Assembly: GCA_964395765.1 (NCBI GenBank)
Contig: CAYNCU010000065.1
Location: 1-18,982, forward strand
Direction of reading: 5' to 3'
Source: DATDPY01 sp964395765
GTDB taxonomy: Bacteria; Bacteroidota; Bacteroidia; Cytophagales; Cyclobacteriaceae
DNA: 18,982 bases
Made by a program: the position numbers and the translations under genes. Below, in pieces: positions 1-7,363 of the stretch (positions are counted from its first letter, which is position 1; every line of letters starts with the position of its first letter). The notes beneath the pieces are model-generated. The model ran no database searches and was not told where the DNA came from. It saw nothing but the letters and a program-made list of their open reading frames with translations.

Positions 1-735
1 CTGCAGGCTGCCCATCTCTGCATTTATCTCTGAAGTTTTATTTTTAGTAAGGCTGGTCAAACCGAATTCGGCCGAGCGGGTCATCGTTGCGCACATTGAT
101 TGTACGGTAATGAAAACCGTAGACCGGTCGGCAAGATCACCCAGGCTGAAATCAAGTTTTATATGAGGATCGGAAACCGTCTGTTCTTCGACGATATCGT
201 CGAATATATTTTTAATACTGACTTTATAGCCGGTAGCATTCTCTATACTATGCCATTGCAAAATGACTTCCGGGCCAACGAAATAAGTGGTGTCGGGAAT
301 ATACATTTTTATCCCGGCTACTCCTCTTTCCACGGCACCTGCATGGGCGGCTGTGGCACTTGTATTTCCTGTCCCGTTGAAATTATTGAGCAGGAGGTTC
401 ACATATTTTGCAATAAAGGATTCCTTTTTAGGGTCCGACTTTTTATCAAGCCTGTCCACTTCGTAATCTCCGGGGCTCGTCAGTTCCATCGTATTTCCCC
501 TGACATGGATAAGCGCTACATATCCCTGGTTCACTACCCTGATGACCTCGCCCTGGTGCAGCAACTGGTGAACCAGAAGCGGTTGCCATGTTCCCGATAC
601 ATTGACCAGATTATTACCGGAAGTACCGAATACCCTGAAGATATAATCCTGGGCATATAATAAACCGGAATTCATAAAAATCATGAATAATAAGATCCAT
701 GAATTCCGAAAGGATTTTATTCCTATCCTTTTCAT
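1..735 (-). CDS. Secreted FecR-like / fibronectin-like protein, C-terminal part outside window
   Basis: Reading from an ATG at 735 the frame is open for 245 codons to the window edge, so the C-terminus is missing. Residues 1-28 form a signal peptide: basic start, hydrophobic core WILLFMIFM, end LLYAQ. Residues 31-92 resemble the small beta domain of FecR-type proteins, with the pattern W-x-P-L-L, then a GE-V-I-R-V turn, G-Y-V-A-L-I and an ending like MELTSPGDYEV. Residues about 143-235 look like an Ig/fibronectin-III sandwich (VILQWHSIENATGYKVSI). It is therefore probably periplasmic or surface exposed. It is transcribed away from the CHASE2 gene at 874, with 138 bases between the two starts. 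FecR-like and CHASE2 domains are often found near each other in bacterial sensory loci, so a joint role in sensing is an inference. The reading frame and signal peptide are secure; the domain names are tentative and the function is unknown. Confidence 0.72.
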   Translation of the reverse strand, partial: MKRIGIKSFRNSWILLFMIFMNSGLLYAQDYIFRVFGTSGNNLVNVSGTWQPLLVHQLLHQGEVIRVVNQGYVALIHVRGNTMELTSPGDYEVDRLDKKSDPKKESFIAKYVNLLLNNFNGTGNTSATAAHAGAVERGVAGIKMYIPDTTYFVGPEVILQWHSIENATGYKVSIKNIFDDIVEEQTVSDPHIKLDFSLGDLADRSTVFITVQSMCATMTRSAEFGLTSLTKNKTSEINAEMGSLQ

Positions 736-873
736 AAGAATTTTAATTTAAAATTTTTAAGCGCCAATTATTTTTTCAGTGGAAATAATACAACTATATT
801 GAAAATAAGCTTCATGGGAATGAATGAGTTGCCGGGACTTATGTAATCTAAATATATAAAAAATGTAAATGGA

Positions 874-2124
874 TTGAAAAAGATTTTTACATATCCTGTC
901 CTGTTCCCTTTCTTTATTATTATCATTATTGTGAATTTTTTCATTGTTCTGATCTCAAAAATCGACATCCTGGATTCATTACAGGGTTCAATTCAGGACA
1001 TCGACCTGACCGATCTTGTTTACCAGAATAAGGGTCTTGATAATAAGCTGGCAGATTCCACCATCGTCCTTGTTAATTCCGGGCAGCTTGACCGGGCGAA
1101 CCTGGCACAAATCATAGACCATCTTGAAAAATATAAGCCGGCCGTTTTAGGAATTGATATTTTTTTCAGCGAGTTGAAAGATCCGGTCAAAGATTCACTT
1201 TTGGCGCAAAGCCTGAAAAATTCAAAAAATATTGTCCTGGTCACAGAGAGTTACTGGGCCAACCGGAATAATACGATTGATTCCATGAAATTTTCTCTGC
1301 CGCTGTTCAGGAATCATTGTTACCAGGGTTACGCCAATCTTCAGATATCTCAAAAGAAAGGGCTTTATGAACCGTATAATATCAGGAAGTTTATCACCCG
1401 TGGGATCTATAAAGACACAGCCGTTTATTCTTTTTCCCTTGAAGTGCTGAGGCATTATAATCCGGAAGCTTTCTTTCATTACCTGTTAAGGGCCCCCTTA
1501 AGCGATATTATCAATTTCCAGGGGAATGAAAATAATTTTTATAAAATCAGTACGGAAGATGCCCTGAATCAAAATAAGGACCTGTCGTGGATCAGGAATA
1601 AAATCGTTCTGCTGGGTTATCTGGGTGAAGAGCAGCAATTTCAGCGACTGGAAGATGTTTATTATACTCCGCTATTATATTCCAAAGATCAGCCGAATTT
1701 ACCGGATATGTACGGAATGGTTATTCACGCCAATATCATTTCGATGATCCTTCACCACGACTATAAAAAGGATTTCAGCAGATGGAGCTGGGTCATTCAC
1801 CTGCTGATAGTTTATTTCTTCCTTTTCCTTTGCAATTTCATCTATCACCGCAATGAGCATAATTATGCATTGTTAACCATCGTTTCAACTTTTATTGTGA
1901 TTAACCTGTTGCTCCTGGTCACTATCGTTTCCTTTAAATATTTTGACCTGAAACTGAGCCTGGAAGGAACGATTTTCTATGTGGTCATTGTTCCGGAGAG
2001 TCTTGAGATTTATAAGAAAAATATGGAGAAATACCTTAACCGGTTGAAATTAAAAAAATGGTTAATACTGATCCTGTTTATTTTAATCTCCATCGGGCTT
2101 ACTTATTGGGGTGCAAGGATCTGA
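874..2124 (+). CDS. CHASE2 domain membrane protein without output domain
   Basis: This 416-residue protein has one N-terminal membrane segment (about 9-28), a large extracytoplasmic region (about 30-290) and a membrane-rich C-terminus with segments near 294-312, 322-345, 352-372 and 393-413. The external region matches the CHASE2 sensor pattern: LVNSGQLDRANLAQII followed by PAVLGIDIFFSE (65-99), then VLLGYLGEE (235-243), YYTPL (253-257) and a GMVIHANIISMIL ending (271-283). CHASE2 normally feeds a kinase, cyclase or similar cytoplasmic domain. Here only short loops remain after the membrane segments, so any signal must pass to a partner. The start is TTG at 874: an in-frame stop lies at 844, no ATG lies between, and the next in-frame Met is beyond residue 130. 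It diverges from the FecR-like gene. Ligand and partner are unknown. Confidence 0.8.
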   Translation: MKKIFTYPVLFPFFIIIIIVNFFIVLISKIDILDSLQGSIQDIDLTDLVYQNKGLDNKLADSTIVLVNSGQLDRANLAQIIDHLEKYKPAVLGIDIFFSELKDPVKDSLLAQSLKNSKNIVLVTESYWANRNNTIDSMKFSLPLFRNHCYQGYANLQISQKKGLYEPYNIRKFITRGIYKDTAVYSFSLEVLRHYNPEAFFHYLLRAPLSDIINFQGNENNFYKISTEDALNQNKDLSWIRNKIVLLGYLGEEQQFQRLEDVYYTPLLYSKDQPNLPDMYGMVIHANIISMILHHDYKKDFSRWSWVIHLLIVYFFLFLCNFIYHRNEHNYALLTIVSTFIVINLLLLVTIVSFKYFDLKLSLEGTIFYVVIVPESLEIYKKNMEKYLNRLKLKKWLILILFILISIGLTYWGARI

Positions 2125-2173
2125 CTTTGATGAATGAAATATTCTGAAATATAAATGATTATGCGATTCAAGG

Positions 2174-2205
2174 TGTTATTAGTTGATTGGTTCATTGGTT
2201 TGATT
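2174..2205 (+). repeat. Degenerate eight-base tandem repeat (about GTTGATTG x4)
   Basis: Four consecutive octamers in register follow the consensus GTTGATTG. The second unit (2182-2189) is exact, the third (2190-2197) reads GTTCATTG, and the outer two are weaker. No inverted partner is visible nearby. It is non-coding. It may belong to a dispersed intergenic repeat family, but that cannot be judged from one copy. Confidence 0.5.
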
Positions 2206-2441
2206 TTGCTTCCTTAATTTAATGTGGATTTATTTCAATTATGAAATCTTAATTCTTATGTCGAAATAAAGACCGCAAGAGGATAAGGAGCAGGCACCGA
2301 GTAGTGTTCAAGGCGAAATTGTCATAATACAATATGAATTGAGAAAATATCTTTTCGCCATACCTGGTAAGATGTACTTCAGGAGAATCCGGCTTGTCAT
2401 TGGCCGAATTCCGGGTTTTTCTCATTTCCCTTTTGTACAGG

Positions 2442-2471
2442 TTGATTTTTAACATCTACATAACTAATTTG
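2442..2471 (+). promoter_or_regulatory. Possible Bacteroidota-type promoter for the Crp/Fnr gene
   Basis: TTG at 2442-2444 is followed after 20 bases by TAATTTG (2465-2471). This is one base shorter than the TAnnTTTG -7 consensus. It lies about 30 bases before the TTG start codon at 2501, a sensible leader length. The match is imperfect, so this is only a candidate. Confidence 0.3.
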
Positions 2472-2500
2472 TAATTGGGTAAGCCTTTAATTTCAACACT

Positions 2501-3139
2501 TTGGATAAAAATAAGATCATTCCGCTGATACGGCAGAACGGTTTTACAGAACCGCATCTCCATGAAGAAATCCTGAAACACGGCAAATTAGTCAAAGCAA
2601 AAAAAGGAGATATATTAATCCGGGAAGGGCAGTTCCTGAATTTTCTGCCCATCGTTCTCAAGGGTTCTATTCGTGTTTACCAGGAATATGACGGCCGGGA
2701 GATCCTCCTTTATTATGTAAAAAAAGGTCAAACCTGTATGATGTCCTTATCCTCTGCATATTTTAATAGTATTAGTGCCGCCAACGGAATTGCCATGGAG
2801 CCCAGTGAAATTCTTGTACTCCCCACTTACCTGATTGCCGAATGGCAGCTCAGGTACAAATCATGGAACAGTTACATTATCCATACCTTCCGCAGCCGTT
2901 ATGATGAATTGTTAAACCACTTCGGTAACGTTACCTTTAATCCTGTTCAGGTTCGTCTTAAAGAATATCTTAAAAAGATCAGCCGGCAGGAAGGCGTGAA
3001 GAAAATCAATCTTTCTCACCAGGCGCTGGCCAATGAATTAGGAACCACGAGAGTAGTGGTATCGCGTATTCTCAAGCAATTTGAAAAAGAAAAACTGATT
3101 AAAATTTACAGGGGAGGTGTAGAACTGCGGCAACTTTAA
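2501..3139 (+). CDS. Crp/Fnr family transcriptional regulator
   Basis: This 212-residue protein has the usual length and layout of the family. A cyclic-nucleotide-binding-like beta barrel spans about 22-118 (KAKKGDILIREGQFLNFLPI, KGSIRVYQ), with a dimer helix about 120-155. A C-terminal winged helix-turn-helix spans about 168-212, with LSHQALANELGTTRVVVSRI as the DNA-reading helices. The barrel lacks the Arg-Ser/Thr phosphate-binding signature of true cAMP receptors. There is no N-terminal cysteine set for an Fnr iron-sulfur cluster. The only cysteine is Cys79, in GQTCMMSL, so it probably senses something else, perhaps redox (inference). The start is TTG at 2501, because an in-frame stop lies at 2480 and the next in-frame Met is near residue 80. 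It converges on acs. Whether it controls acs is unknown, since acs transcription begins about 2 kb away. Confidence 0.88.
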   Translation: MDKNKIIPLIRQNGFTEPHLHEEILKHGKLVKAKKGDILIREGQFLNFLPIVLKGSIRVYQEYDGREILLYYVKKGQTCMMSLSSAYFNSISAANGIAMEPSEILVLPTYLIAEWQLRYKSWNSYIIHTFRSRYDELLNHFGNVTFNPVQVRLKEYLKKISRQEGVKKINLSHQALANELGTTRVVVSRILKQFEKEKLIKIYRGGVELRQL

Positions 3140-3211
3140 TTCAGGATTCCGGTGGCAATGAAATTTCATAATTACGCTTCTCCCCTTCTCCACTTACACC
3201 CTTCAAAGCAT

Positions 3212-5110
3212 TTATATCGCCGCCTGCTTAATTTCTTCAACAATATCCGGATCCAGCAAGGTACTTACGTCGCCAAGATTTTTCGCATCCCCTTCGGCGA
3301 TTTTCCGCAGTATCCTTCGCATGATCTTTCCGGAACGGGTTTTCGGAAGTCCCCGTACGATCTGTATCTTATCCGGCCTGGCAATCTTTCCAATTTGCTG
3401 AACCACCGATTCGATCACGCCTTGTCTCACATTATCTTCTTTAAAATCGGAATCTCCGCAAACTACAAAGGCATAAATTCCCTGGCCTTTCAGTTCATGC
3501 GGATAGCCGACTACGGCGGATTCAACCACATGATCGTTTGAATTGATGGCATTTTCAATTTCAGCCGTTCCCAGGCGGTGACCGGAAACATTCAACACAT
3601 CATCCACGCGCCCGATAATACGGTACCTTCCGTCTTCATCACGTTTAGCGCCGTCACCGGTAAAATAATATCCTTTGAAGTGTGAAAAATAAGTCCGCTG
3701 GCAACGTTCATGATTGCCCCAGATGGTTCGCAGCATCGAAGGCCATGGAAATTTGATACACAATAAGCCTTCCACGCTATTTCCCTGGAGCTCCTTACCG
3801 TCATTGTCCAGAAGGACAGGCTGTATACCGGGCAGTGGATACGAAGCATGACACGGCTTGGTATCCGTCAGATGGGCCAGGGGAGAAATGAGTATGCCGC
3901 CGGTTTCCGTTTGCCACCATGTATCAACGATCGGGCATTTTTCCTTGCCGATATGAATATTGTACCAGTTCCAGGCCTCCTCATTGATGGGTTCGCCCAC
4001 CGTGCCCAGTACTTTTAATGAATGAAGGCTGTACTCAAGTACGTTGTCAAGATCACCGGTCATTAATGAACGGATAGCCGTTGGCGCCGTATAGAAATGA
4101 GTGGCGCTGTGTTTATCGACGATCTGCCAGAATCTACCCATATCAGGATAGGTGGGAATTCCTTCGAACATGAGGGTAGTTGCGCCTGATAAAAGCGGCC
4201 CGTAAATTATATAGGAATGTCCTGTAATCCAACCCACATCCGCAGTGCAGAAAAATGTATCGCTCTCGTAAAACTGAAATACGTTACGGAATGAATATAC
4301 GGTATAGACCATATACCCGCCGGTAGTATGGACAATCCCTTTCGGTGTTCCTGTCGATCCCGAAGTATATAAGATGAATAAGGGATCTTCCGAATCCATA
4401 ATTTCTGCAGGGCAGACATCGTTTACTTTTTTAACTTCTTCATGATACCATACATCGCGACCTTCGACCATATTCACTGCCCAGCCGAGGCGTTCTACCA
4501 CGATTACCTTTTTTACGGATTCACCGCTTTCTTCAAGGGCTTCATCCACCACCCTCTTCACCGGTATCTGTTTTGCACCACGGTTCATTCCATCTGCGGT
4601 GATCACCATATAGGCAGATGCATCCTTGATCCTTCCTGCCAGGGCATGTGCCGAGAATCCGGCAAATACCACCGAATGAATGGCTCCGATACGGGCACAG
4701 GCCAGGGTACAAATGGCGAGTTCGGGAATCATAGGCATGTATATGCAAACCCGGTCTCCTTTTTTAACGCCATTGTTTTTAAGAACATTGGCAAACTGGC
4801 ATACCTGCTGATGAAGTTCCTTGTAGGTTAAACGAATAAATTTTTCTTTGGGATCATTCGGTTCCCAGATGAGGGCCAGTTTATTTCCTCTTAATTCAAG
4901 GTGCCTGTCGAGACAATTTTCAGTTATATTCAGTTTTCCGTTGATGAACCATTTAACATTGGGCTCTTCGAAATTCCATTCCAGTACCTTATCCCATTTT
5001 TTTCTCCAGATAAAATAATTCGCTTTTTCAGCCCAGAATTTTTCGGGATCATCGATGCTTTCCTGGTAGGATTTTTTGTAATCCTCGAGGTTTCTCATTC
5101 TATCGGCCAT
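3212..5110 (-). CDS. acs: Acetyl-CoA synthetase (AMP-forming)
   Basis: The enzyme joins acetate and CoA using ATP, by way of acetyl-AMP, and allows growth on or scavenging of acetate in the cytoplasm. The 632 residues are close to the usual family length of about 640-650. Motifs appear in order: the ATP loop YTSGSTGTPKG (248-258); DTWWQTETGG (396-405), whose second Trp normally shapes the small acetate pocket; the hinge-region YYFTGDGA (481-488); SGHRLGTAEIE (509-519); and near the C-terminus PKTRSGKIMRR (589-599) with the catalytic Lys595. That lysine is the residue reversibly acetylated in Salmonella Acs. No acetyltransferase or deacetylase gene is in the window. It stands alone, convergent with the Crp/Fnr gene (72-base gap). 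An alternative start at Met5 is possible. The gene appears intact. Confidence 0.97.
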   Translation of the reverse strand: MADRMRNLEDYKKSYQESIDDPEKFWAEKANYFIWRKKWDKVLEWNFEEPNVKWFINGKLNITENCLDRHLELRGNKLALIWEPNDPKEKFIRLTYKELHQQVCQFANVLKNNGVKKGDRVCIYMPMIPELAICTLACARIGAIHSVVFAGFSAHALAGRIKDASAYMVITADGMNRGAKQIPVKRVVDEALEESGESVKKVIVVERLGWAVNMVEGRDVWYHEEVKKVNDVCPAEIMDSEDPLFILYTSGSTGTPKGIVHTTGGYMVYTVYSFRNVFQFYESDTFFCTADVGWITGHSYIIYGPLLSGATTLMFEGIPTYPDMGRFWQIVDKHSATHFYTAPTAIRSLMTGDLDNVLEYSLHSLKVLGTVGEPINEEAWNWYNIHIGKEKCPIVDTWWQTETGGILISPLAHLTDTKPCHASYPLPGIQPVLLDNDGKELQGNSVEGLLCIKFPWPSMLRTIWGNHERCQRTYFSHFKGYYFTGDGAKRDEDGRYRIIGRVDDVLNVSGHRLGTAEIENAINSNDHVVESAVVGYPHELKGQGIYAFVVCGDSDFKEDNVRQGVIESVVQQIGKIARPDKIQIVRGLPKTRSGKIMRRILRKIAEGDAKNLGDVSTLLDPDIVEEIKQAAI

Positions 5111-5443
5111 ACATCAAAACAATTAAGAGTTTAATTTCGGAAACGAATGGGTAATTTACGCAATTTTCTTTCTAAAAATAAATACCTTTTGTATAGTTCT
5201 TAGTAATTATCCGGAAAATTAAAATTATCGCAGGTTCAGAAAAATACAGGTATTCATATTTGATTCGCGATTTTCGCTATTTGATTTACGAATTCAAATT
5301 ATAGCCGGCGATGAACAAAAAATAACTTGAAGAAAAGCTTATTAATTTTTCTGTAAAAATCATTGAAATTACCTCCCGGTTAAAAACACAAACAAGCCTC
5401 TATAATAATTAAAAATCATATGCCACAAATCGTAAATCACAAA
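5111..5443. other. Intergenic region upstream of acs, with heptad repeats
   Basis: This 333-base, very AT-rich stretch must contain the acs promoter on the minus strand, but I found no convincing TTG...TAnnTTTG pair. It holds the left heptad-repeat block (5262-5296). The right block (5425-5445) reaches into the stop codon of the ZIP gene. No open frame of interest and no strong terminator after the ZIP gene were seen. Confidence 0.5.
5262..5296 (+). repeat. Degenerate seven-base repeat block, left arm
   Basis: Five units in exact 7-base register follow the consensus GATTTRC. Good copies are GATTCGC at 5262-5268 and GATTTAC at 5283-5289; the middle unit at 5276 is poor. The segment GATTTACGAATTCA (5283-5296) matches 11 of 14 bases of the reverse complement of 5425-5438, making this one arm of an inverted pair. 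Confidence 0.55.
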
Positions 5444-5445
5444 TC
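5425..5445 (-). repeat. Degenerate seven-base repeat block, right arm
   Basis: There are three adjacent heptamers in register. Read on the minus strand they are GATTTGT, GATTTAC and GATTTGT. The last unit, at 5439-5445, overlaps the TGA stop codon of the ZIP transporter (5446-5444), so the repeat abuts or has replaced the gene's end. It is inverted relative to the block at 5262-5296. Confidence 0.6.
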
Positions 5446-6208
5446 ATATTATAAGTTCCACGGCAATAGCTGCGGCGGCGCCCGCTAATGCATAGAGAAG
5501 CTTTTTCAGGTTAAAATGATGTCCCGGGCTGGTTTCAAAAAATATGGTGGTCGAAATATACAGGAAGGTACCGCTTACGACGCCATATAACATCGATACA
5601 TAATGTCCCGGCAAGCCGGCCGACTGGTTAACGAAATGATTAAATATCAAACCTGCCGGCGACATAAGACTGAACAGTACCAGGTTTCCGATACATTTCA
5701 GTTTCCCGATATGCGAATAGTATAAAAGTGCCATCAGGGAAAAAGCGGCAGGTATTTTATGCAGAATAATGCCCAGTAAAACACCGCCGGTCTGGTGATT
5801 GAATGCAGGATCCTGCGGTTGGGAAAGGATCATTCCTTCCAGGAAAGAGTGCACTCCCAGTCCGACCATAAGTGACATCACATCGGTAGTATGAAAATGA
5901 ATTCCTTCCTTATCGGCAGCATGAACATGCAGGTGCCCGTGTTCTATCCCGCGGGAAAAATAGGCCAGGATAAGTTGCAGGAAAAAGCCGGTTAAAATGA
6001 AAATCCCGATGAATACAGGGTTAGGAAAATCAATATATACTTCCGGAAGAATATGAATGATGGTGATTGAAAAAAGATAGGATCCGGCGAGCATGAGAAT
6101 ATTCCTGAAACTTATCTTCCGGAGAACCGGGAGAAAAAGGAATAGCGAGCCTCCTGCAACGGCAGCAAAAAATAATGTGAAAACATTTAACAGTATATGT
6201 TCTTTCAT
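5444..6208 (-). CDS. ZIP family divalent metal transporter
   Basis: This inner-membrane protein is predicted to import divalent cations such as Zn2+, Fe2+ or Mn2+. Its 254 residues contain about eight hydrophobic segments, separated by a histidine-rich cytoplasmic loop at 90-106 (HGHLHVHAADKEGIHFH). The fourth-segment signature is GLGVHSFLEGM (117-126, His120 and Glu124). The fifth-segment signature is HKIPAAF (150-156). Many bacterial ZIPs have HE-x-P-x-E at the latter place; the HK-x-PAAF form resembles, from memory, the ZIP9-type subgroup, so metal preference is uncertain. It starts 16 bases after the apbE stop and is almost surely cotranscribed with apbE. Its TGA stop lies inside a heptad repeat. 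Confidence 0.88.
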   Translation of the reverse strand: MKEHILLNVFTLFFAAVAGGSLFLFLPVLRKISFRNILMLAGSYLFSITIIHILPEVYIDFPNPVFIGIFILTGFFLQLILAYFSRGIEHGHLHVHAADKEGIHFHTTDVMSLMVGLGVHSFLEGMILSQPQDPAFNHQTGGVLLGIILHKIPAAFSLMALLYYSHIGKLKCIGNLVLFSLMSPAGLIFNHFVNQSAGLPGHYVSMLYGVVSGTFLYISTTIFFETSPGHHFNLKKLLYALAGAAAAIAVELII

Positions 6209-6224
6209 TAAATACTGAAATTTT

Positions 6225-7247
6225 TTATTGTACCGTCCGAATCATGTCTTTTACTCCGTTCGACATATAGGTTTTAACATTCCCTTTCGCATCGGAATAA
6301 ATAAAATAAACTTTCAGGTCCTTTCTTTTCTCAAGCACTTTCAGGCTTCCATCGAGGCCAAGCACCATAAAACCCGTGGCAAAAGCATCTGCCGTCATAC
6401 AATCAGGAGCAATTACCGAAGCACTCAAAATATTCTGTTCGGCAGGATAACCGGTAAACGGATTGATCTCATGTGAATATTTCTTTCCGTTTTTAACATA
6501 GTAATTCCTGTAATTTCCTGAAGTGGCTACTGCTTCGTTATTCAATTTAAGGACGGCCGTGATTTTACTTTCGAGGACATCCACTTTCGGGTCTTCGATC
6601 CCGGCTGTCCACAATTTATCCTTTTTATTTTTTCCCCTGCTTCTTACTTCTCCCCCGATTTCCACTATATAATTTTCAACTCCTTTTGAAAGCAGGTAAT
6701 TGCCTATTACATCCACACCATAGCCTTTCGCAATTGCACTGAAATCAAGTTGTATGCCTTTTTTCTTTTTCCATACTTTCGTAGCGTCAAAATCCAACTT
6801 ATCAAATCCTATATATTGAAGAATTGAATCTACCTGGGCGCTGTCCGGCATGGATTCCCGGGCAGGACCGAACCCCCACGCATTTACCAGCGGCATTACG
6901 GTGGGGTCGAAAGCGCCACCAGTGGCTTTATATACTTCCCTGCTTTTTAACAGTACGGGATAGAAATACTTTGAACGATAAACAAGCGTATCATGTGTAT
7001 TGAAATAAGAAATTTCGGATCCGGGAATAAAAGTGGACATGGACATATTCCAAACCTTAAGCAGTGAATCAATCTGCTGTTGATAATCCGCTCCTCCTTT
7101 CACAAGGTAAGTGATATGATAATCTGTCCCCATGGTATTACCCGAAAGGGATACCTCAACGGCAATCATCTTTTTCTCCCTGTAGAGCCAGAGGATCAGC
7201 AGCAACAAAATAATAAAAACAGGGAGAAGGCGTTTAAAATTTTTCAT
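6225..7247 (-). CDS. apbE: FAD:protein FMN transferase (ApbE)
   Basis: ApbE attaches FMN covalently to Thr/Ser residues of exported or membrane redox proteins, using FAD and Mg2+. The 340-residue protein has an N-terminal hydrophobic anchor (about 7-22) without a lipobox cysteine. It is therefore probably held at the outer face of the inner membrane rather than lipidated. Family motifs in order: SGNTMGTDYHI (35-45), GGAFDPTVMPLVNAWGFG (110-127), LDFSAIAKGYGVD (167-179), YIVEIGGEVR (193-202), VATSGNYRNYY (250-260), SHEINPFTGYP (268-278, approximate) and DCMTADAFATG (282-292), whose Thr285/Asp287 correspond to the metal-binding site. It is the first gene of a two-gene unit with the ZIP transporter. 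No obvious target (Nqr, Rnf or an FMN-binding domain protein) lies in the window. Family assignment is secure. Confidence 0.95.
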   Translation of the reverse strand: MKNFKRLLPVFIILLLLILWLYREKKMIAVEVSLSGNTMGTDYHITYLVKGGADYQQQIDSLLKVWNMSMSTFIPGSEISYFNTHDTLVYRSKYFYPVLLKSREVYKATGGAFDPTVMPLVNAWGFGPARESMPDSAQVDSILQYIGFDKLDFDATKVWKKKKGIQLDFSAIAKGYGVDVIGNYLLSKGVENYIVEIGGEVRSRGKNKKDKLWTAGIEDPKVDVLESKITAVLKLNNEAVATSGNYRNYYVKNGKKYSHEINPFTGYPAEQNILSASVIAPDCMTADAFATGFMVLGLDGSLKVLEKRKDLKVYFIYSDAKGNVKTYMSNGVKDMIRTVQ

Positions 7248-7363
7248 TTCCTATGGAAAAATTGAATGCCAATTTACTTCCATTTTGGGATTCGTGGAAA
7301 ATAAATTGTATATGGTTTAATATCAGTTATTAATTCTTAATAGGGTAAATAATCATGAAAGAC

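Larger units (their letters stand above)
2125..2500. other. Intergenic region between CHASE2 gene and crp-like gene
   Basis: This AT-rich 376-base stretch contains an eight-base repeat (2174-2205) and a possible promoter for the regulator at 2501. A 68-codon minus-strand frame (2455-2249) ends in a hydrophobic run. I recognise no family in it and see no ribosome binding site, so I do not call it a gene; a decayed or very short coding sequence remains possible. A 7-base inverted repeat, GGCGAAA (2312-2318) and TTTCGCC (2353-2359), lies inside it. No tRNA or terminator with a T-run was seen. Confidence 0.5.

Noticed and set aside
100..660. Plus-strand 186-codon open frame at the left edge
   Set aside because: It lies within the minus-strand frame 735-1, which has a clear signal peptide and domain patterns. 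The plus translation shows no recognisable family and atypical composition.
2249..2455. Minus-strand 68-codon open frame in the gap before the regulator gene
   Set aside because: No known family, no ribosome binding site, and it is unremarkable for a 376-base gap. Kept only as a note under the intergenic region.
3152..3541. Plus-strand 129-codon open frame after the Crp/Fnr gene
   Set aside because: Most of it is antisense to the conserved acs C-terminus with its catalytic lysine.
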